From contig NZ_JAPEOQ010000001.1 of NCBI RefSeq assembly GCF_026341035.1, forward strand, positions 1,922,001 to 1,986,000: a stretch of DNA of 64,000 bases. Direction: 5' to 3'. Position numbers and translations under genes: made by a program. Under the pieces are notes generated by a model. It had not been told where the DNA came from and ran no database searches. It saw only the letters and a program-made list of their open reading frames with translations. The DNA is from Streptomyces sp. NBC_01016 (GTDB lineage: Bacteria > Actinomycetota > Actinomycetes > Streptomycetales > Streptomycetaceae). This document shows, piece by piece, positions 1 through 10,362 of the stretch (the first letter of the stretch is position 1; each line of letters opens with the position of its first letter).

Positions 1-49
1 CAAGCACGAGCCGACCGCGCAACGTAGCTCCCCTAGAAAGGGCCCCGTC

Positions 50-670
50 GTGGCCAAGGCCAAGCGCCTCGTCGTGCTGGTCTCCGGATCAGGAACGAAT
101 CTGCAGGCACTCCTCGACGCGATCGCGGCGCAGGGGACCGATGCGTACGGCGCCGAGATCGTGGCCGTCGGCGCCGACCGTGAGGGCATCGCGGGCCTGG
201 AGCGCGCCGAGCGCGCGGGCCTGCCCACGTTCGTGTGCCGCGTGAAGGACCACGCCACCCGCGAGGAGTGGGACCGCGCGCTGGCCGAGGCCACCGCCGC
301 GTACGAGCCGGACCTGGTGGTCTCCGCGGGGTTCATGAAGATCGTGGGCAAGGAGTTCCTGGCCCACTTCGGCGGGCGGTTCGTGAACACGCACCCGGCC
401 CTGCTGCCCAGTTTTCCCGGTGCGCACGGTGTGCGGGACGCGCTCGCGTACGGCGCCAAGGTCACCGGATGCACCGTCCACTTCGTCGACGACGGCGTCG
501 ACACCGGCCCGATCATCGCCCAGGGCGTGGTCGAGATCCGGAACGAGGACGACGAAAGCGCTCTGCACGAGCGCATCAAGGAAGTCGAGCGCACGCTGCT
601 CGTCGATGTCGTGGGGCGGCTCGCCCGTAACGGCTTCAGCATTGAGGGACGAAAGGTAGTCACCCCGTGA
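50..670 (+). CDS. purN: Phosphoribosylglycinamide formyltransferase (GAR transformylase)
   Basis: This enzyme transfers a formyl group from 10-formyl-THF to GAR in the third step of cytosolic purine synthesis. The 206-residue length is normal for PurN. The N-terminus has the SGSGTNLQA loop (residues 12-20). The catalytic set is visible as Asn113 and His115 in NTHPALLP, and Asp151 in [11 protein letters not shown] chose the GTG at 50 because a GAAAGGG ribosome-binding site lies just upstream. The stop overlaps the purH start in a GTGA, so translation of the two genes is coupled. The promoter lies outside the window. Confidence 0.96.
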   Translation: MAKAKRLVVLVSGSGTNLQALLDAIAAQGTDAYGAEIVAVGADREGIAGLERAERAGLPTFVCRVKDHATREEWDRALAEATAAYEPDLVVSAGFMKIVGKEFLAHFGGRFVNTHPALLPSFPGAHGVRDALAYGAKVTGCTVHFVDDGVDTGPIIAQGVVEIRNEDDESALHERIKEVERTLLVDVVGRLARNGFSIEGRKVVTP

Positions 671-2250
671 CCGCGGAAAACAGCGCCGGAACCGCCGGAA
701 GCAACAAGCGACCCATCCGCCGGGCGCTCGTCAGCGTCTATGACAAGACCGGTCTGGAAGAGCTCGCGCGCGGGCTCCACGAGGCGGGTGTCGAGCTGGT
801 CTCCACCGGCTCCACCGCTGGGAAGATCGCCGGCGCCGGGGTGCCGGTCACCAAGGTCGAGGAGCTCACCGGGTTCCCCGAGTGTCTCGACGGCCGCGTG
901 AAGACCCTGCACCCGAAGGTGCACGCCGGCATCCTGGCCGACCTGCGCCTGGAGGACCACCAGAAGCAGCTCGCCGACCTCGGCGTGAAGCCCTTCGACC
1001 TGGTGATCGTGAACCTGTACCCGTTCCGGGAGACCGTCGCCTCCGGCGCGACCCCCGACGAGTGCGTCGAGCAGATCGACATCGGCGGCCCCTCGATGGT
1101 CCGCGCCGCCGCCAAGAACCACCCGTCGGTCGCGATCGTCACGAGCCCCGAGCGGTACGCGGGTGTCCTCGCGGCCGTCAAGGACGGCGGCTTCGACCTC
1201 GCCACCCGTAAGCGCCTCGCCGCCGAGGCGTTCCAGCACACGGCGTCGTACGACGTGGCTGTCGCGAGCTGGTTCGCGGACGACTACGCGGCCGCCGACG
1301 ACTCCGGCTTCCCGGACTTCATCGGTGCGACGTACGAGCGCAAGAACGTCCTGCGCTACGGCGAGAACCCGCACCAGGGCGCGGCCCTCTACGTCGACGG
1401 CACGCGCGGTCTGGCGGAGGCCGAGCAGCTGCACGGCAAGGAGATGTCGTACAACAACTTCACGGACACGGACGCCGCGCGCCGTGCCGCGTACGACCAC
1501 GAGGACCCCTGCGTCGCGATCATCAAGCACGCGAACCCGTGCGGTATCGCGGTCTCCTCGGACGTCGCCACGGCGCACCGCAAGGCCCACGCCTGTGACC
1601 CGGTCTCGGCCTACGGTGGTGTGATCGCGGTCAACCGCCCGGTCACCAAGGAGATGGCCGAGCAGGTCGCCGACATCTTCACCGAGGTCATCGTCGCGCC
1701 CGACTACGAGGACGGCGCCCTCGAAGCCCTCACCAAGAAGAAGAACATCCGCGTGCTGCGCGCCCCGAACGGCCCGTCCGCGAAGGTCGAGACGAAGCAG
1801 ATCGACGGCGGCGCGCTCCTCCAGGTGACGGACCGCCTCCAGGCCGACGGCGACAACCCGGCGACCTGGACGCTCGCGACCGGCGACGCCCTGTCCCAGG
1901 GCGAGTTGGACGAGCTGGCGTTCGCCTGGAAGGCCTGCCGCGCGGTGAAGTCCAACGCGATCCTGCTCGCCAAGGACGGCGCCTCCGTCGGCGTCGGCAT
2001 GGGCCAGGTCAACCGCGTGGACTCCGCGAAGCTCGCCGTGGAGCGGGCCGGCGAGGAGCGGGCGCGCGGCGCGTACGCCGCCTCCGACGCGTTCTTCCCG
2101 TTCCCGGACGGCCTGGAGATCCTGACGGCCGCGGGCGTCAAGGCCGTGGTCCAGCCCGGCGGTTCGGTCCGCGACGAGCTGGTCGTCGAGGCCGCGAAGA
2201 AGGCGGGCGTGACGATGTACTTCACCGGCACGCGCCACTTCTTCCACTGA
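667..2250 (+). CDS. purH: Bifunctional AICAR formyltransferase / IMP cyclohydrolase
   Basis: PurH formylates AICAR with 10-formyl-THF and then closes the ring to IMP, the last two steps of purine synthesis. The 527-residue length is typical. The N-terminal MGS-like cyclohydrolase domain spans roughly residues 16-150, with TGSTAGKI and [15 protein letters not shown] visible. The C-terminal transformylase domain carries KHANPCG with Lys287 and His288, and RYGENPHQ. The GTG start overlaps the purN stop by four bases. A 19-bp hairpin begins 15 bp after the stop. Its substrate AICAR (phosphorylated form ZTP) is the alarmone signal read by the riboswitch upstream of glyA at 24302. Confidence 0.97.
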   Translation: MTAENSAGTAGSNKRPIRRALVSVYDKTGLEELARGLHEAGVELVSTGSTAGKIAGAGVPVTKVEELTGFPECLDGRVKTLHPKVHAGILADLRLEDHQKQLADLGVKPFDLVIVNLYPFRETVASGATPDECVEQIDIGGPSMVRAAAKNHPSVAIVTSPERYAGVLAAVKDGGFDLATRKRLAAEAFQHTASYDVAVASWFADDYAAADDSGFPDFIGATYERKNVLRYGENPHQGAALYVDGTRGLAEAEQLHGKEMSYNNFTDTDAARRAAYDHEDPCVAIIKHANPCGIAVSSDVATAHRKAHACDPVSAYGGVIAVNRPVTKEMAEQVADIFTEVIVAPDYEDGALEALTKKKNIRVLRAPNGPSAKVETKQIDGGALLQVTDRLQADGDNPATWTLATGDALSQGELDELAFAWKACRAVKSNAILLAKDGASVGVGMGQVNRVDSAKLAVERAGEERARGAYAASDAFFPFPDGLEILTAAGVKAVVQPGGSVRDELVVEAAKKAGVTMYFTGTRHFFH

Positions 2251-2264
2251 GCACCGGTTGCAGC

Positions 2265-2307
2265 TGAGGCGGGGCCCCGTACGACATGCGTACGGGGCCC
2301 CGCCTCA
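2265..2307. terminator. Bidirectional hairpin terminator between purH and the RDD gene
   Basis: A perfect 19-bp inverted repeat, TGAGGCGGGGCCCCGTACG at 2265-2283 and its complement at 2289-2307, encloses a 5-nt loop (ACATG). It lies between two convergent genes, so it probably ends both transcripts. There is no U-tract, which is common for Streptomyces terminators. Confidence 0.8.
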
Positions 2308-2330
2308 TTGGCCGTGTGCTCGGTGCCGCG

Positions 2331-3038
2331 TCAGCCCTTCACGTACACGACGACGACGCCCGCGACCTTGTCGTGCCAGCCCTGGTTGCGCTTGTTGCCG
2401 TCCCAGAACGGGGACAGGTAGACGAGCAGCGCGCCGATGCCGCAGAACAGCCCGCCGACCATCGGGATCACCCAGCGCAGGAAGCCCGCGCCGACGCCCG
2501 GCTTCGCGCCGGTCTCCAGCTTCAGGACGCGGATGCCGACCGCCAGCTTGCCCAGCGTGCCGCCGACGAGGCCGATCATCAGGGCCTCGTAGAGCATGAC
2601 GAGCACCATGAACACGGCCACGATCGGCAGGATCTCGGAGTACCAGTCCGTGATCGCGTCGTTCACACAGGTGCTGTCCGTCGAGGAGCAGGCCTTGACG
2701 GAGTCCATCAGGTCGCCGATCTTCGACCCGAGGACGATCGAGTAGATCACCATGAAGATGAGGCCGTCGATCAGGCGCGCGCCGAAGCGGCGGCCCATCG
2801 ACGCGAGCGGCGGCACGCCGGCCGGGCCCCCGGGCTGCTGCGGGTAGCCGCCGTAGGGCTGACCGGGCTGCTGGCCGGGCTGCTGCGGGTAACCGCCGTA
2901 GGGCTGGCCGGGCGGCTGCTGCTGCTGCGGATAGCCGTAATTCTGCGACGGGACGTTCTGCGGGGCCTGCTGGCCGTACGGATTGTTCTGCTGCGGCTGC
3001 TGCTGTCCGTAGGGGTTGTTCGAGTCGCCGTAACTCAT
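2331..3038 (-). CDS. RDD-family membrane protein with a Gln/Pro/Gly/Tyr-rich N-terminus
   Basis: The roughly 85-residue N-terminus is low complexity, built of repeated GYPQQ and PGQPYGG units. It is followed by an RDD domain beginning [15 protein letters not shown], where the Arg and Asp residues that name the family are visible, and about three or four hydrophobic segments. The start at 3038 (MSYGDSNN) has a GGAGG ribosome-binding site. Longer upstream reading gives no plausible leader. The product is 235 residues. The function of RDD proteins is poorly defined, and the tyrosine-rich tail may mediate protein contacts. The gene is convergent with purH and divergent from folD. Confidence 0.88.
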   Translation of the reverse strand: MSYGDSNNPYGQQQPQQNNPYGQQAPQNVPSQNYGYPQQQQPPGQPYGGYPQQPGQQPGQPYGGYPQQPGGPAGVPPLASMGRRFGARLIDGLIFMVIYSIVLGSKIGDLMDSVKACSSTDSTCVNDAITDWYSEILPIVAVFMVLVMLYEALMIGLVGGTLGKLAVGIRVLKLETGAKPGVGAGFLRWVIPMVGGLFCGIGALLVYLSPFWDGNKRNQGWHDKVAGVVVVYVKG

Positions 3039-3222
3039 GGCGGGCTTCCTCCGGTGATGGCAATTGGGGACGACGCGGACCTGCGGAGGAATGGAACTGT
3101 GCTGCACGGTGACGCGGCCGCCTGAGCGGATCTCTTCCCCCTGCCGCTGCCCGCGGCACACTGCGGGGATCATGCTCGTAAACCGGACACCCTCCTGTCC
3201 AGTGGGCCCCACAGGCTGTTGT

Positions 3223-3237
3223 CCAAGTGCAACTTGG
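3223..3237. promoter_or_regulatory. Inverted repeat in the divergent RDD/folD promoter region
   Basis: The 231-bp spacer between the RDD gene and folD contains CCAAGTGCAACTTGG, a 6-bp inverted repeat with a 3-nt centre, about 30 bp before folD. A second nested inverted repeat (CCTGT...ACAGG, 3194-3215) lies just upstream. These could be regulator sites, but no regulator can be named. No ZTP (pfl) motif is present here, unlike at glyA. Confidence 0.35.
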
Positions 3238-3269
3238 GTGAATCACCGCCGCCCTGAAAGAATGGCGGC

Positions 3270-4133
3270 ATGACCGCCCAGATTCTCGATGGCAAGGCCA
3301 CCGCAGCCGCGATCAAGTCCGATCTGACCGCCCGCGTGGCGGCGCTGAAGGAGAAGGGGGTCATGCCGGGACTCGGCACGATCCTCGTAGGGGAGGACCC
3401 CGGAAGTCAGAAGTACGTGGCAGGAAAGCACCGTGACTGCGCGCAGGTCGGCATCGCGTCGATCCAGCGCGAGCTGCCCGCGACGGCCACGCAGGAGGAG
3501 ATCGAGGCCGTCGTCCGCGAGCTCAACGAGGACCCGGCCTGCACCGGCTACATCGTCCAGCTGCCGCTGCCCAAGGGCATCGACGAGAACCGCGTCCTCG
3601 AGCTGATGGACCCGGACAAGGACGCCGACGGCCTGCACCCCATGAACCTCGGCCGCCTCGTCCTCAACGAGCCGGCGCCGCTGCCCTGCACCCCGTACGG
3701 CATCATCACGCTGCTCCGGAAGCACGGCGTGGAGATCAAGGGCGCCGAGGTCGTCGTCGTCGGCCGTGGTGTCACCATCGGCCGGCCGATGCCCCTGCTG
3801 CTCACCCGCAAGTCCGAGAACGCCACGGTGACGCAGTGCCACACCGGCACCCGTGACCTGTCCGCGCACCTCAAGCGGGCCGACATCGTCGTGGCCGCCG
3901 CGGGCGTGCCGCACCTGATCAAGCCCGAGGACATCAAGCCGGGCGCGGCCGTGCTGGACGTCGGCGTCTCGCGCGACGAGAACGGCAAGATCGTCGGCGA
4001 TGTGCACCCCGGCGTCACCGAGGTCGCCGGCTGGATCTCGCCGAACCCGGGTGGTGTCGGCCCGATGACCCGTGCCCAGCTCCTCGTGAACGTGGTCGAG
4101 GCCGCCGAACGGGACGCGAACGGTGTCGGCTGA
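3270..4133 (+). CDS. folD: Bifunctional methylene-THF dehydrogenase / methenyl-THF cyclohydrolase
   Basis: FolD interconverts 5,10-methylene-THF and 10-formyl-THF with NADP, supplying the formyl donor for PurN and PurH. The 287-residue length is normal. Tyr49 and Lys53 in KYVAGK match the catalytic Tyr-Lys pair. The [10 protein letters not shown] loop is the nucleotide-binding turn, and NPGGVGPMT near residue 260 is the family signature. The ATG start sits after GAAAG. The end overlaps the DUF3017 start by 11 bp, so the two are probably one operon. Confidence 0.96.
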   Translation: MTAQILDGKATAAAIKSDLTARVAALKEKGVMPGLGTILVGEDPGSQKYVAGKHRDCAQVGIASIQRELPATATQEEIEAVVRELNEDPACTGYIVQLPLPKGIDENRVLELMDPDKDADGLHPMNLGRLVLNEPAPLPCTPYGIITLLRKHGVEIKGAEVVVVGRGVTIGRPMPLLLTRKSENATVTQCHTGTRDLSAHLKRADIVVAAAGVPHLIKPEDIKPGAAVLDVGVSRDENGKIVGDVHPGVTEVAGWISPNPGGVGPMTRAQLLVNVVEAAERDANGVG

Positions 4134-4593
4134 GGCGGCCGGGAGCGCGGCGATGGGCGCCGTCGAGGGTGCCTCGTCCGAAGGCGCCTCCCAGGACTCG
4201 AAGAAGACCGGCAGCCGGCGCTTCCCGCTCTTCACGCGCGACACCGCGCGCCCGGAGGGCGGCGGCCGGGCCGCGGGCGGGGACGCGCCCGCGCCCGCCC
4301 GCCAGTGGCCGCTGATCGCCGTTCTCTCGGTGACCGCGATCGGGCTGCTGCTGACCGCCTTCGGTCTGTTCCGTGTCGGCACGATCCTGGTGGGTGTCGC
4401 GCTGATCGGCGGGGCCGTGCTGCGCTGGCTGCTGCCGGACGTCGGGATGCTGGCCGTGCGCTCGCGCTTCACCGACATGATCACGTGTGCGGGCCTCGGC
4501 ATCGTCATCGTGCTGCTGGCGATGATGGCTCAGCCCGAGCCCTGGCTGACGATTCCGTTTCTTCAGGACACCCTGCATTTCACGGTGCGATGA
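4123..4593 (+). CDS. DUF3017 membrane protein
   Basis: This 156-residue protein has a hydrophilic N-terminus of about 60 residues, then three hydrophobic segments around residues 65-85, 87-107 and 122-142. A small DUF3017 protein directly after folD is a recurring arrangement in Streptomyces (from memory). No catalytic motif is visible and the function is unknown. The GTG start lies inside the end of folD, so expression is probably coupled. An ATG at 4153 is an alternative start. A strong terminator follows at 4649. Confidence 0.85.
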   Translation: MSAEAAGSAAMGAVEGASSEGASQDSKKTGSRRFPLFTRDTARPEGGGRAAGGDAPAPARQWPLIAVLSVTAIGLLLTAFGLFRVGTILVGVALIGGAVLRWLLPDVGMLAVRSRFTDMITCAGLGIVIVLLAMMAQPEPWLTIPFLQDTLHFTVR

Positions 4594-4648
4594 GCCGTCG
4601 GCGAGCCGTCCATGAGCCGTCGGTGAGCCACTGACGACCCCAAGTGAC

Positions 4649-4686
4649 AGGCGGGGCCTCCATCGTGGAGGCCCCGCCTCCTTTTG
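4649..4686 (+). terminator. Rho-independent terminator after folD-DUF3017
   Basis: A perfect 14-bp stem (AGGCGGGGCCTCCA at 4649-4662 with 4666-4679) has a 3-nt loop and is followed by CCTTTTG. It ends the folD operon and insulates it from the regulator gene at 4881. Confidence 0.88.
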
Positions 4687-4880
4687 TGGTGATCTCCGGC
4701 ACGTTCTTTGGGATTTCCGCACGCAAGGGGCGGTGCACGCTGTCGAATGACCCCATACGCCCCCGGACCGGGAACTGACATCCTGGTTTCCCGCATCCCA
4801 ATGGGTAGCCAGTGGGGGCCGAAGCGCGACGCGCGGCGCGGGGGATCAGGGCTCGCGGGGGGAATAGGGGGAAGGGCGAT

Positions 4881-5900
4881 ATGCCTCGTTGGAAGGCGCT
4901 TCCGGATGAACTCGACCCACAGGTCAGGGAGTTCGCCGGACAGCTGCGCCGACTTGTGGACCGCAGCGGCCTGGGGATCGCCGCGCTCGCGGACCGGACC
5001 GGGTACAGCAAGACCTCGTGGGAGCGGTACCTGAACGGGCGGCTGCTCGCGCCCAAGGGCGCCATCGTCGCGCTCGCCGAGGTGACCGGCACCAATCCCG
5101 TTCATCTGACGACGATGTGGGAGCTCGCGGAGCGCGCGTGGAGCCGCTCCGAGATGCGCCACGACATGACCATGGAGGCCATCCGGATATCCCAGGCGCG
5201 GGCCGCGCTGGGCGAGTTCGGGGGGCCCGGGCAGGCCACGCAGACCAAACCGGCCAAGCCCGCCAAGCAGACGAAACCGGCCAAGCCGGCCGGGGCGCAG
5301 CGCCCGACCGTGCCGCCGCAGGCGACGGCGCCGAGCGTGGACCAGTTCGGTCCCGCTCCCGTGCTGCCGCCGCAGGAACCGCCGCGGGGTGCGGTGCAGG
5401 GCGGCGGCGGTGGGGGCGGCCGGCGCCGGCTGCTGATGTTCGGGGCCGGGGCCCTGGGCGCCGCCCTGATCATCGCCATCGGCTTCTTCGTGCTCAACGG
5501 GAGCGGGGGCGACGCCGAGGCCACGAAGTCGCCCTCGCCGAGCGCGAGCGCGACCCAGCTGCCCGAGGGCGTCAAGTGCGTGGGCGCGGGCTGCGGCGGC
5601 AAGGACCCGGAGGCCATGAACTGCGGCGGCGACCTCGCGCTGAACTCCACCGAGGCCGTGATCGGCACCGTCACCGTCCAGGTCCGCTACAGCAAGACCT
5701 GCAAGGCGGCGTGGGGCCGGATCCAGGGCGCGGCGCCCGGGGACGTCGTGCAGTTGCAGAAGGGTGCCACGCCTTCGAAGAAGGGCACGGTCAGCGCCGC
5801 GGACACGGACGCGTACACGCCGATGCTGGCAGTGGACGCGGCCTCCGACGTCAAGGCGTGCGCGACGCTCGCGAGCGGGCAGAAGGGCTGCACCAAGTAG
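4881..5900 (+). CDS. Membrane-anchored XRE-type HTH protein with C-terminal DUF2690
   Basis: The N-terminal 80 residues form a Cro/CI-type helix-turn-helix (ALADRTGYSKTSWERYLNG). A Lys/Ala/Pro-rich linker follows. One membrane segment lies around residues 185-210 (LLMFGAGALGAALIIAIGFF). The extracytoplasmic C-terminus has four cysteines in the style of DUF2690 (CVGAGCGGKDP, then two more Cys). This layout suggests a DNA-binding protein tethered to the membrane, as in many Streptomyces XRE/DUF2690 proteins; its signal and targets are unknown. I chose the ATG at 4881 because GGGGGAAGGG precedes it and the upstream extension is unlike a protein. Confidence 0.85.
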   Translation: MPRWKALPDELDPQVREFAGQLRRLVDRSGLGIAALADRTGYSKTSWERYLNGRLLAPKGAIVALAEVTGTNPVHLTTMWELAERAWSRSEMRHDMTMEAIRISQARAALGEFGGPGQATQTKPAKPAKQTKPAKPAGAQRPTVPPQATAPSVDQFGPAPVLPPQEPPRGAVQGGGGGGGRRRLLMFGAGALGAALIIAIGFFVLNGSGGDAEATKSPSPSASATQLPEGVKCVGAGCGGKDPEAMNCGGDLALNSTEAVIGTVTVQVRYSKTCKAAWGRIQGAAPGDVVQLQKGATPSKKGTVSAADTDAYTPMLAVDAASDVKACATLASGQKGCTK

Positions 5901-5930
5901 CTCCGCACAGCCGCACCAAGTAGCTCCGCA
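5890..5930. repeat. 18-bp direct duplication spanning the stop codon of the HTH gene
   Basis: GCACCAAGTAGCTCCGCA occurs at 5890-5907 and again at 5913-5930, a 23-bp period. The first copy contains the last codons and the TAG stop of the DUF2690 gene. The second repeats them downstream, out of coding context. It looks like a slippage duplication. Confidence 0.8.
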
Positions 5931-6145
5931 GAGACGGGGCATGGGTGCGTCACTTCGGGGAAGGCGCATCACTACCCCCACGGGATGGCGCAGTAGCACC
6001 CCCACGGCGGCCGTCCGAGCCTTTCTCTCCCGGGCCCGGCGGCCGCCCTCGTGTGTTCGGACCAAGGTGCGGGTGTGAGCGCTGTGGGGCGATCCACATG
6101 GACCTGTGGTTCCCGTACGGGCGGGGCGCGATAGCCTGACGAACG

Positions 6146-7193
<1,048 letters not shown>

Positions 7194-7255
7194 TCCAGCG
7201 ATCCAGTGATCCACTGATCCGCGCCTGACGCTCATGTGACCCGCGCGGTCGCGGC

Positions 7256-7296
7256 GGTTGCCCCTCGGACTTCCCGTCCGAGGGGCAACCTCTTTT
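7256..7296 (+). terminator. Rho-independent terminator after mdh
   Basis: A perfect 15-bp stem, GGTTGCCCCTCGGAC at 7256-7270 with its complement at 7276-7290, encloses a 5-nt loop and is followed by TCTTTT. It separates mdh from the operon at 7432. Confidence 0.9.
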
Positions 7297-7431
7297 CTGT
7301 GGTCCCACCACACACCATGCGGAGTATCCAGTTCTGCATGTCACCGCTACGTCCTATGCTTCTCCCTCATCAACTGCCGCACCAACAAGGGCAGTTCGAA
7401 CAGTCATCATCGATGGCATCGGGGGAGTGGT

Positions 7432-9189
7432 GTGAGCACCGCCTATGTACCGCAGCAGTCGTCATCCGGAGCCGACGTCGGGGCGGTGGGACCACCCCCG
7501 TCGGCGAAACCGCCGCACGCCAGCGAGGCCACCCGGCTGCTCTGCGCCGGCGCCTATCTCGACCAGGGCTACCGGGACCGGGTCATCGAACAGCTGCATC
7601 TGCACGAGCAGCGCATCGCGGCCCCCTCGCTCGGCTTCGACGCGGCCCGCGTCCTCGCGCACGCGTTACGCGCCCGGCGCATCGAAGTGGCCTGGTCCGG
7701 GGCCGTACTCGGCCTGTGGGTCGTGGGCCTGCCGCTGACCGGCTACTGGATCCTCGCCTTCCTGCTGCCGTCCGCGCTGCTCGCGCTCGGCGTCTGGATC
7801 CGCGGGTCCCAGGAGCGGCCGCCGATCTACCGCCGGGTGGCCGCCTGGTGGGTGCGCTGGTGGGGCCGGGGCCTGCTGATCGCGCTGCTGCTCTCCACCG
7901 TGACCATGGTCACCAGCGACGAGAACGACTACGAGAGCTTCTCCTACGAGGTCCGTTCGGGCCTGCGCGACGTCCTGCCCGACGTCCTGAGCTGGATGAT
8001 TCCCGAGGGCTCCGCCTCCGGTGACGCCCTGCACGGTTGGCTCACGATGCTGCTGCTCGTCCTGATCGCCGCGTGCGTGGGCGCCCAGCGCAGCCAGTTC
8101 GCACGCGCGCTCGGGGCCGAACTGTCCGAGGCGCGGTTCGGGGACGCGAGCGCCGACCCGGCGGAGAGCGCCGAGGGCGCCCGGTTCCAGCGGGTGAAGC
8201 GGCGGATCAGGGTCGAGCAGCACGCACCGCTGATCATGTACCACGCTGTCCGGCCGTTCTGCGGGGCCGGTGAACCGGTCGACACCTGGACCCTCGCCGT
8301 CGAACTGCGGCCCGACCGGATGAAGAAGCAGCAGCCGCTCAACAACCGGAAGATCCTGGAGGAGGTCCGGCCGCTGCTCGAACAGCTGCGGCTGCCCGCC
8401 GAGTTCGCGGGCACCACCGTGCGCGACCGGCTGCGCTGGCTGGAGATCGACGAGTGCGTCTTCCTGCCCGCCGAGGGCCTCGCGCACCGGGAGGACGCCC
8501 CGTACCGGCCGGAGGCCTTCGAGGAGCATCGGGCCCGGTCCGTCGAGGAGGGCGCGGAGAAGCGCCGGCACTTCCTGCGGATCCGGGTCGGCGGCTGGGA
8601 GGAGGAGCTGGTCGTCACCGTCTTCGTACGCGTCCACACCCAGGGCCGGATGCTGATGCTGGAGATCGCGCCGCACGTCCTCGCCCCGGTGCTCGAGCCG
8701 TTCCAGAACGCGGACCGCACCGCCCACCAGTTCCGCCACAACAACCCGCTCGGCAAGGCCGCCTGGGCCTTCGCGCGGGTGGCGGGCTCGCCCGTGCGCT
8801 CCCTCGTCACCGTCGGTCGCTGGGCCGGCTACGGCTGGCGGGTGCTCACCGGCGGGTACGGGAGCGCGCTGCCGGACGGCCCCGCCGTGTCGGTGCGTGA
8901 GCTCGGTTCGGAGGGCCCCGGCTCGCTGTTCCAGCAGATGGACGTCGAGCGCTACCTCAAGTCGATCCAGGACCGCATCGCCAACGGGGTGCTCCACGCG
9001 CTCGCCGAATCCGGTTACCAGACCGGCGAGTTCGTCCAGAAGATCGTGAACATCAGCAGTGGCGGCGTGAACATCGACCGGGTCGAGGACTCCACCTTCG
9101 CCGTCGGTTCGCACGCCAGCGCGACGTCGGGAACGGCCGACAACACCGCGCCGAACGAGAAGGGATCCGACGACCATGGCAGCGAATGA
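7432..9189 (+). CDS. Multi-pass membrane protein of unknown function with C-terminal STFAVGSHA motif
   Basis: I do not recognise the family. The 585-residue protein has a hydrophilic first 80 residues and about four hydrophobic segments between residues 88 and 220. A long soluble region (about 230-545) follows, then a glycine/serine-rich tail with GGVNIDRVEDSTFAVGSHAS at residues 544-563. A near-identical motif occurs near the N-terminus of the next product, whose gene overlaps by 14 bp. Codon 79 is TTA (7666-7668), the only in-frame TTA I noticed in the window, so translation may depend on the bldA tRNA. The GTG at 7432 was chosen for its GGGGGAG ribosome-binding site. TATGCT (7355-7360) is a possible -10. 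Confidence 0.8.
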   Translation: MSTAYVPQQSSSGADVGAVGPPPSAKPPHASEATRLLCAGAYLDQGYRDRVIEQLHLHEQRIAAPSLGFDAARVLAHALRARRIEVAWSGAVLGLWVVGLPLTGYWILAFLLPSALLALGVWIRGSQERPPIYRRVAAWWVRWWGRGLLIALLLSTVTMVTSDENDYESFSYEVRSGLRDVLPDVLSWMIPEGSASGDALHGWLTMLLLVLIAACVGAQRSQFARALGAELSEARFGDASADPAESAEGARFQRVKRRIRVEQHAPLIMYHAVRPFCGAGEPVDTWTLAVELRPDRMKKQQPLNNRKILEEVRPLLEQLRLPAEFAGTTVRDRLRWLEIDECVFLPAEGLAHREDAPYRPEAFEEHRARSVEEGAEKRRHFLRIRVGGWEEELVVTVFVRVHTQGRMLMLEIAPHVLAPVLEPFQNADRTAHQFRHNNPLGKAAWAFARVAGSPVRSLVTVGRWAGYGWRVLTGGYGSALPDGPAVSVRELGSEGPGSLFQQMDVERYLKSIQDRIANGVLHALAESGYQTGEFVQKIVNISSGGVNIDRVEDSTFAVGSHASATSGTADNTAPNEKGSDDHGSE

Positions 9190-9538
9190 CGAGCCCTCGG
9201 TCAGCATCGGTGACGTCCACGGCAGCACCTTCGCCATCGGCAGCCACGCCCGTGCGGAGAGCCACACCGGCAGCGCCCCGCAGTCCGACGAGACGATGCG
9301 GGAACTGCTCGCGGCGGTACGTGAACTGCGCGCCGACCTGACCCGGCTGCGCGACGACGAGCAGCTGCGCACACTCGACGCCGAACTCGCCGAGACGGAG
9401 GGCGAGATCACCCGCACCGGCCGCGCCCCGGCGACCCGCATCGAGCGGCTGCGTGCGCTGCTCGGCGACTCGCAGGCGGTCGTCTCGCTGCTCGCTTCGG
9501 CCGGCACGGTGGCCGCCATGCTGGGGAACATGAGATGA
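9176..9538 (+). CDS. Small protein with N-terminal STFAIGSHA motif, coiled coil and C-terminal hydrophobic tail
   Basis: This 120-residue protein has no family I can name. Residues 9-26 (VSIGDVHGSTFAIGSHAR) match the tail motif of the upstream membrane protein. Residues about 38-80 are rich in Leu, Arg and Glu with a heptad-like pattern, probably a coiled coil. The last 25 residues (AVVSLLASAGTVAAMLG) are hydrophobic and could sit on or in the membrane. The gene overlaps both neighbours (14 bp upstream, 4 bp ATGA downstream), so the three products are probably made together. The paired motif suggests that this protein docks with, or co-assembles with, the upstream one. Confidence 0.8.
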   Translation: MAANDEPSVSIGDVHGSTFAIGSHARAESHTGSAPQSDETMRELLAAVRELRADLTRLRDDEQLRTLDAELAETEGEITRTGRAPATRIERLRALLGDSQAVVSLLASAGTVAAMLGNMR

Positions 9539-10362
9539 GCGGACGCCACTGGAACGAGGAGACCCAGCGCTGGGAGGAGGCGGGCTCGGGCCCCGGGTCC
9601 GTGTCGTCGCCGCCCCCGCCGCGGCCGGAGTTCGCCCCGCCGGCGCCCTGGCCGGGACCCGAGGCGCAGGAACCGCCCCCGCCCTCGTCGCCGCCCGGCC
9701 GGACCCGGCGCTTCGCCGTCGTGGTGCTGGGCGCGGCCGTCCTCGGCGCTGCCGTCGCGACGACGGTGGTGCTGCTCGGCCGCGGGGACGACCCGGGGCC
9801 GGATCCGAAGCCGACCGGGACGTCCGCGGCGCCCACGAGCTCCGGTCCGGAGCCCACTCCCACGCCGACGCCTACTCCCTCGTCGACCGACGAGCTCCCC
9901 GCCGGCTACCGGGAGGTGTCGGACGACGCGGGCTTCACGCTCGCGGTTCCCGAGGGCTGGGACCGCAGCGAGAGCAAGCAGGGCGTGTTCTACACGTCCC
10001 CCGACGAGTCCTCGCTCATCCAGATCTTCACCATCACGGAGCCGGACACCACACCGCTCGAATCGCTCCGGGTCGCGGCCGACAGCCTCTCGACGAGTCT
10101 TTCGAAGGACGGGTACGAGCAGTCCTCACTGGAGGAGACGTCGGCGCCCGAGGGGGCCTCCGACGTGGTCACCGACGACGCGGCCGAGCTCGTCTACTCG
10201 TACGACAGCGAGAAGCTGGGCGCGCGCAGAAAGGTGGTCGACTTCTCGTTCACCGCGCAGGACGGCACCCAGTACGCGGTGCTCGTCGCGGGCCCGGAGT
10301 CCGAGTGGCCCGGGCAGCGGGACCGGCTCGCCACCGCGCTGTCGCGGTTCGCGCAGGGGTGA
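9535..10362 (+). CDS. Single-pass membrane protein with an extracytoplasmic C-terminal domain
   Basis: The cytoplasmic N-terminus (about 58 residues) begins with WNEETQRWEE and is proline-rich. One transmembrane helix follows (FAVVVLGAAVLGAAVATTVV), then a Pro/Thr/Ser linker. The C-terminal domain of about 150 residues starts near GYREVSDDAGFTLAVPEGW. That domain resembles the PsbP/Mog1-like or LpqN-like fold often attached to actinobacterial membrane proteins, but I am not certain. It completes the overlapping operon with the two preceding genes. The orientation suggests an outward-facing sensor or wall-contact module. Confidence 0.8.
   Translation: MSGRHWNEETQRWEEAGSGPGSVSSPPPPRPEFAPPAPWPGPEAQEPPPPSSPPGRTRRFAVVVLGAAVLGAAVATTVVLLGRGDDPGPDPKPTGTSAAPTSSGPEPTPTPTPTPSSTDELPAGYREVSDDAGFTLAVPEGWDRSESKQGVFYTSPDESSLIQIFTITEPDTTPLESLRVAADSLSTSLSKDGYEQSSLEETSAPEGASDVVTDDAAELVYSYDSEKLGARRKVVDFSFTAQDGTQYAVLVAGPESEWPGQRDRLATALSRFAQG

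Noticed and set aside
3039..3269. Second ZTP riboswitch, before folD
   Set aside because: Inverted repeats exist but none of the conserved pfl segments is present.
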